7,805 nt of DNA, taken from Clostridiales bacterium (GTDB lineage: Bacteria > Bacillota > Clostridia > Oscillospirales > Ruminococcaceae). A model generated the notes under the pieces. The model saw nothing but the letters and a program-made list of their open reading frames with translations. It had not been told where the DNA came from and ran no database searches. Of this stretch, positions 6,529 to 7,805 are shown in pieces. The stretch covers positions 1 through 7,805 of the forward strand of contig JAAYSW010000197.1 in assembly GCA_012523875.1 (NCBI GenBank), read 5' to 3'. Made by a program: the position numbers and the translations under genes. Position 1 is the stretch's first letter, and each line of letters opens with the position of its first letter.

Positions 6529-7805
6529 ATGGGAAAATTAGCCGGTTTATTTAAGAATGTAGTTCCAGTGTTTATAATTGTAATTGTATTCTTGCTTATC
6601 GTTCCATTGCCAACACCAATATTGGACTTTTTGTTTATTATACAAATAGGATTAGCATTAGTAATATTACTAATTACAATGTATGTTAAAGAGCCATTGG
6701 AATTTTCAGTGTTTCCAACAATTCTATTAGTTACAACCTTGCTACGCCTAGGATTAAACGTATCATCAACACGTTCAATACTAACTAATAATGGTTATGC
6801 TGGAGAGATAGTAGATACATTTGGAAATTTTGTTATACGTGGTAATGTTGTAGTTGGATTGGTAATATTTCTAATTATTGTATTAATGCAATTTATAGTA
6901 ATCACAAAGGGTTCAGAGCGTGTAGCTGAGGTTTCAGCAAGATTTACTTTGGATGCTATGCCAGGAAAACAGATGGCGATAGATGCTGATTTAAGCTCTG
7001 GAACAATTACTGAAGAAGAATCAAGATATCGTCGAGAGAAGGTACAACGTGAGGCAAGTTTTTTTGGTTCGATGGATGGTGCTACAAAGTTTGTAAAAGG
7101 TGATGCAATAATGTCTATTATTGTAACATTTATAAACCTGATAGGCGGAGTCTTAGTTGGTATGCTAAGTGGCATGGGTGACTTTAATACAATAATGGGT
7201 ATATATAGTACATCAACGGTAGGAGATGGTCTTGTATCACAAATACCAGCATTATTGATATCCGTTGCAACAGGTATGGTAGTTACACGCTCATCATCAG
7301 AATCAACGCTTGCTGAGGATATGTCTAGGCAGTTTTTATCACAACCTACAGTATTGATTTTAACAGGAGTGGTTTTGTTATTTACTATCTTTATTGGATT
7401 TCCAGCATTGCAGGTTCTTATTTTATCTAGTGGATTGATTTTATTAGGAATCCTATTGATGAGAATGCAGGGTGAACAACTTGCAGTAGAAAACCTCGCT
7501 GAAGAAATGCCGGTTGAGGAGATAACAAGTGAAGCGTCATATTATAGAAATGTTGAAAATTTATATGAATTATTACATGTTGAGCAAATAAAAATAGAGT
7601 TTGGATATAGCTTAATTCCACTTGTTGATGAAAAAAGTGGGGGCAACTTCCTTGATAGAGTGGTAATGTTAAGAAAGCAGTTTGCAGAGGATATGGGTTT
7701 TATTATACCACCAGTGCAATTAAAAGATAGTGGACAACTTAATCCTAATCAATATACAATATGTATTAAAGGTGAAGAGGTTGCAAGAAGTGATGTATTT
7801 ATGGA
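6529..7805 (+). CDS. flhA: Flagellar export gate protein FlhA, 3' truncated by window end
   Basis: FlhA is the large export gate subunit that uses the proton motive force and binds chaperone-substrate complexes. The window holds the first 425 codons of what is normally about a 690-residue protein; the frame is open to the edge. The membrane part (about 1-310) includes PLEFSVFPTILLVTTLLRLGLNVSSTR (56-82), FTLDAMPGKQMAIDADL (139-155), SFFGSMDGATKFVKGDAI (177-194) and STVGDGLVSQIPALLISVATGMVVTR (229-254), all typical of the FHIPEP family. Residue D152 in MAIDADL corresponds to the conserved cytoplasmic-loop aspartate region. A linker (about 312-345) leads into the soluble domain, which begins LELLHV-like and reads FGYSLIPLVD (358-367). 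The ATG at 6529 has AAAAGGAA upstream (6511-6518) and follows the flhB stop by one base. Confidence 0.97.
   Translation, partial: MGKLAGLFKNVVPVFIIVIVFLLIVPLPTPILDFLFIIQIGLALVILLITMYVKEPLEFSVFPTILLVTTLLRLGLNVSSTRSILTNNGYAGEIVDTFGNFVIRGNVVVGLVIFLIIVLMQFIVITKGSERVAEVSARFTLDAMPGKQMAIDADLSSGTITEEESRYRREKVQREASFFGSMDGATKFVKGDAIMSIIVTFINLIGGVLVGMLSGMGDFNTIMGIYSTSTVGDGLVSQIPALLISVATGMVVTRSSSESTLAEDMSRQFLSQPTVLILTGVVLLFTIFIGFPALQVLILSSGLILLGILLMRMQGEQLAVENLAEEMPVEEITSEASYYRNVENLYELLHVEQIKIEFGYSLIPLVDEKSGGNFLDRVVMLRKQFAEDMGFIIPPVQLKDSGQLNPNQYTICIKGEEVARSDVFM

Noticed and set aside
6795..7175. 126-codon open frame on the minus strand
   Set aside because: It lies wholly inside flhA, whose protein is strongly conserved here, and has no ribosome site or family resemblance.

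Overview
This window is a stretch of a flagellar biosynthesis operon from an AT-rich, Gram-positive-type bacterium. All genes lie on the + strand. The organism is most likely a member of Clostridia, possibly the Lachnospirales. Three things point there: strong AGGAGG-type ribosome binding sites, a FliY-type switch protein (CheC-like phosphatase domain plus FliN domain), and the order flbD-motA-motB ... fliY-fliO-fliP-fliQ-fliR-flhB-flhA. The sequence alone does not fix the genus.

Layout: the 3' end of flbD (1-113); the stator genes motA (146-991) and motB (1011-1892); the switch gene fliY (1990-3096); then the membrane export gate of the flagellar type III secretion system: fliO (3139-3531), fliP (3524-4333), fliQ (4368-4631), fliR (4639-5418), flhB (5454-6527) and the first 425 codons of flhA (6529 to the window end). 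Gaps are 1 to about 100 bases, fliO and fliP overlap, and no convincing internal terminator or promoter was seen, so the genes are probably co-transcribed. No stretch over 300 bases lacks a gene. No mobile element, CRISPR array, tRNA or rRNA was seen.

Working together, MotA/MotB form the ion-driven torque unit anchored to peptidoglycan. FliY sits in the C-ring and probably dephosphorylates CheY-P. FliP/FliQ/FliR, assisted by FliO, build the export channel, FlhB sets substrate specificity by self-cleavage at NPTH, and FlhA is the export gate and chaperone-substrate receptor.

The window is conventional in content and no new system is evident. The points most worth checking are these: fliQ has no ATG/GTG/TTG where the conserved protein must begin and appears to start at ACG or ATT behind a near-perfect ribosome binding site; fliL, fliM and cheY, which many clostridial operons carry beside these genes, are absent from between motB and fliO; MotB has an Asp-rich linker and an altered peptidoglycan-binding motif; FliY keeps both phosphatase sites but has no FliM-like CheY-binding peptide at its N-terminus.
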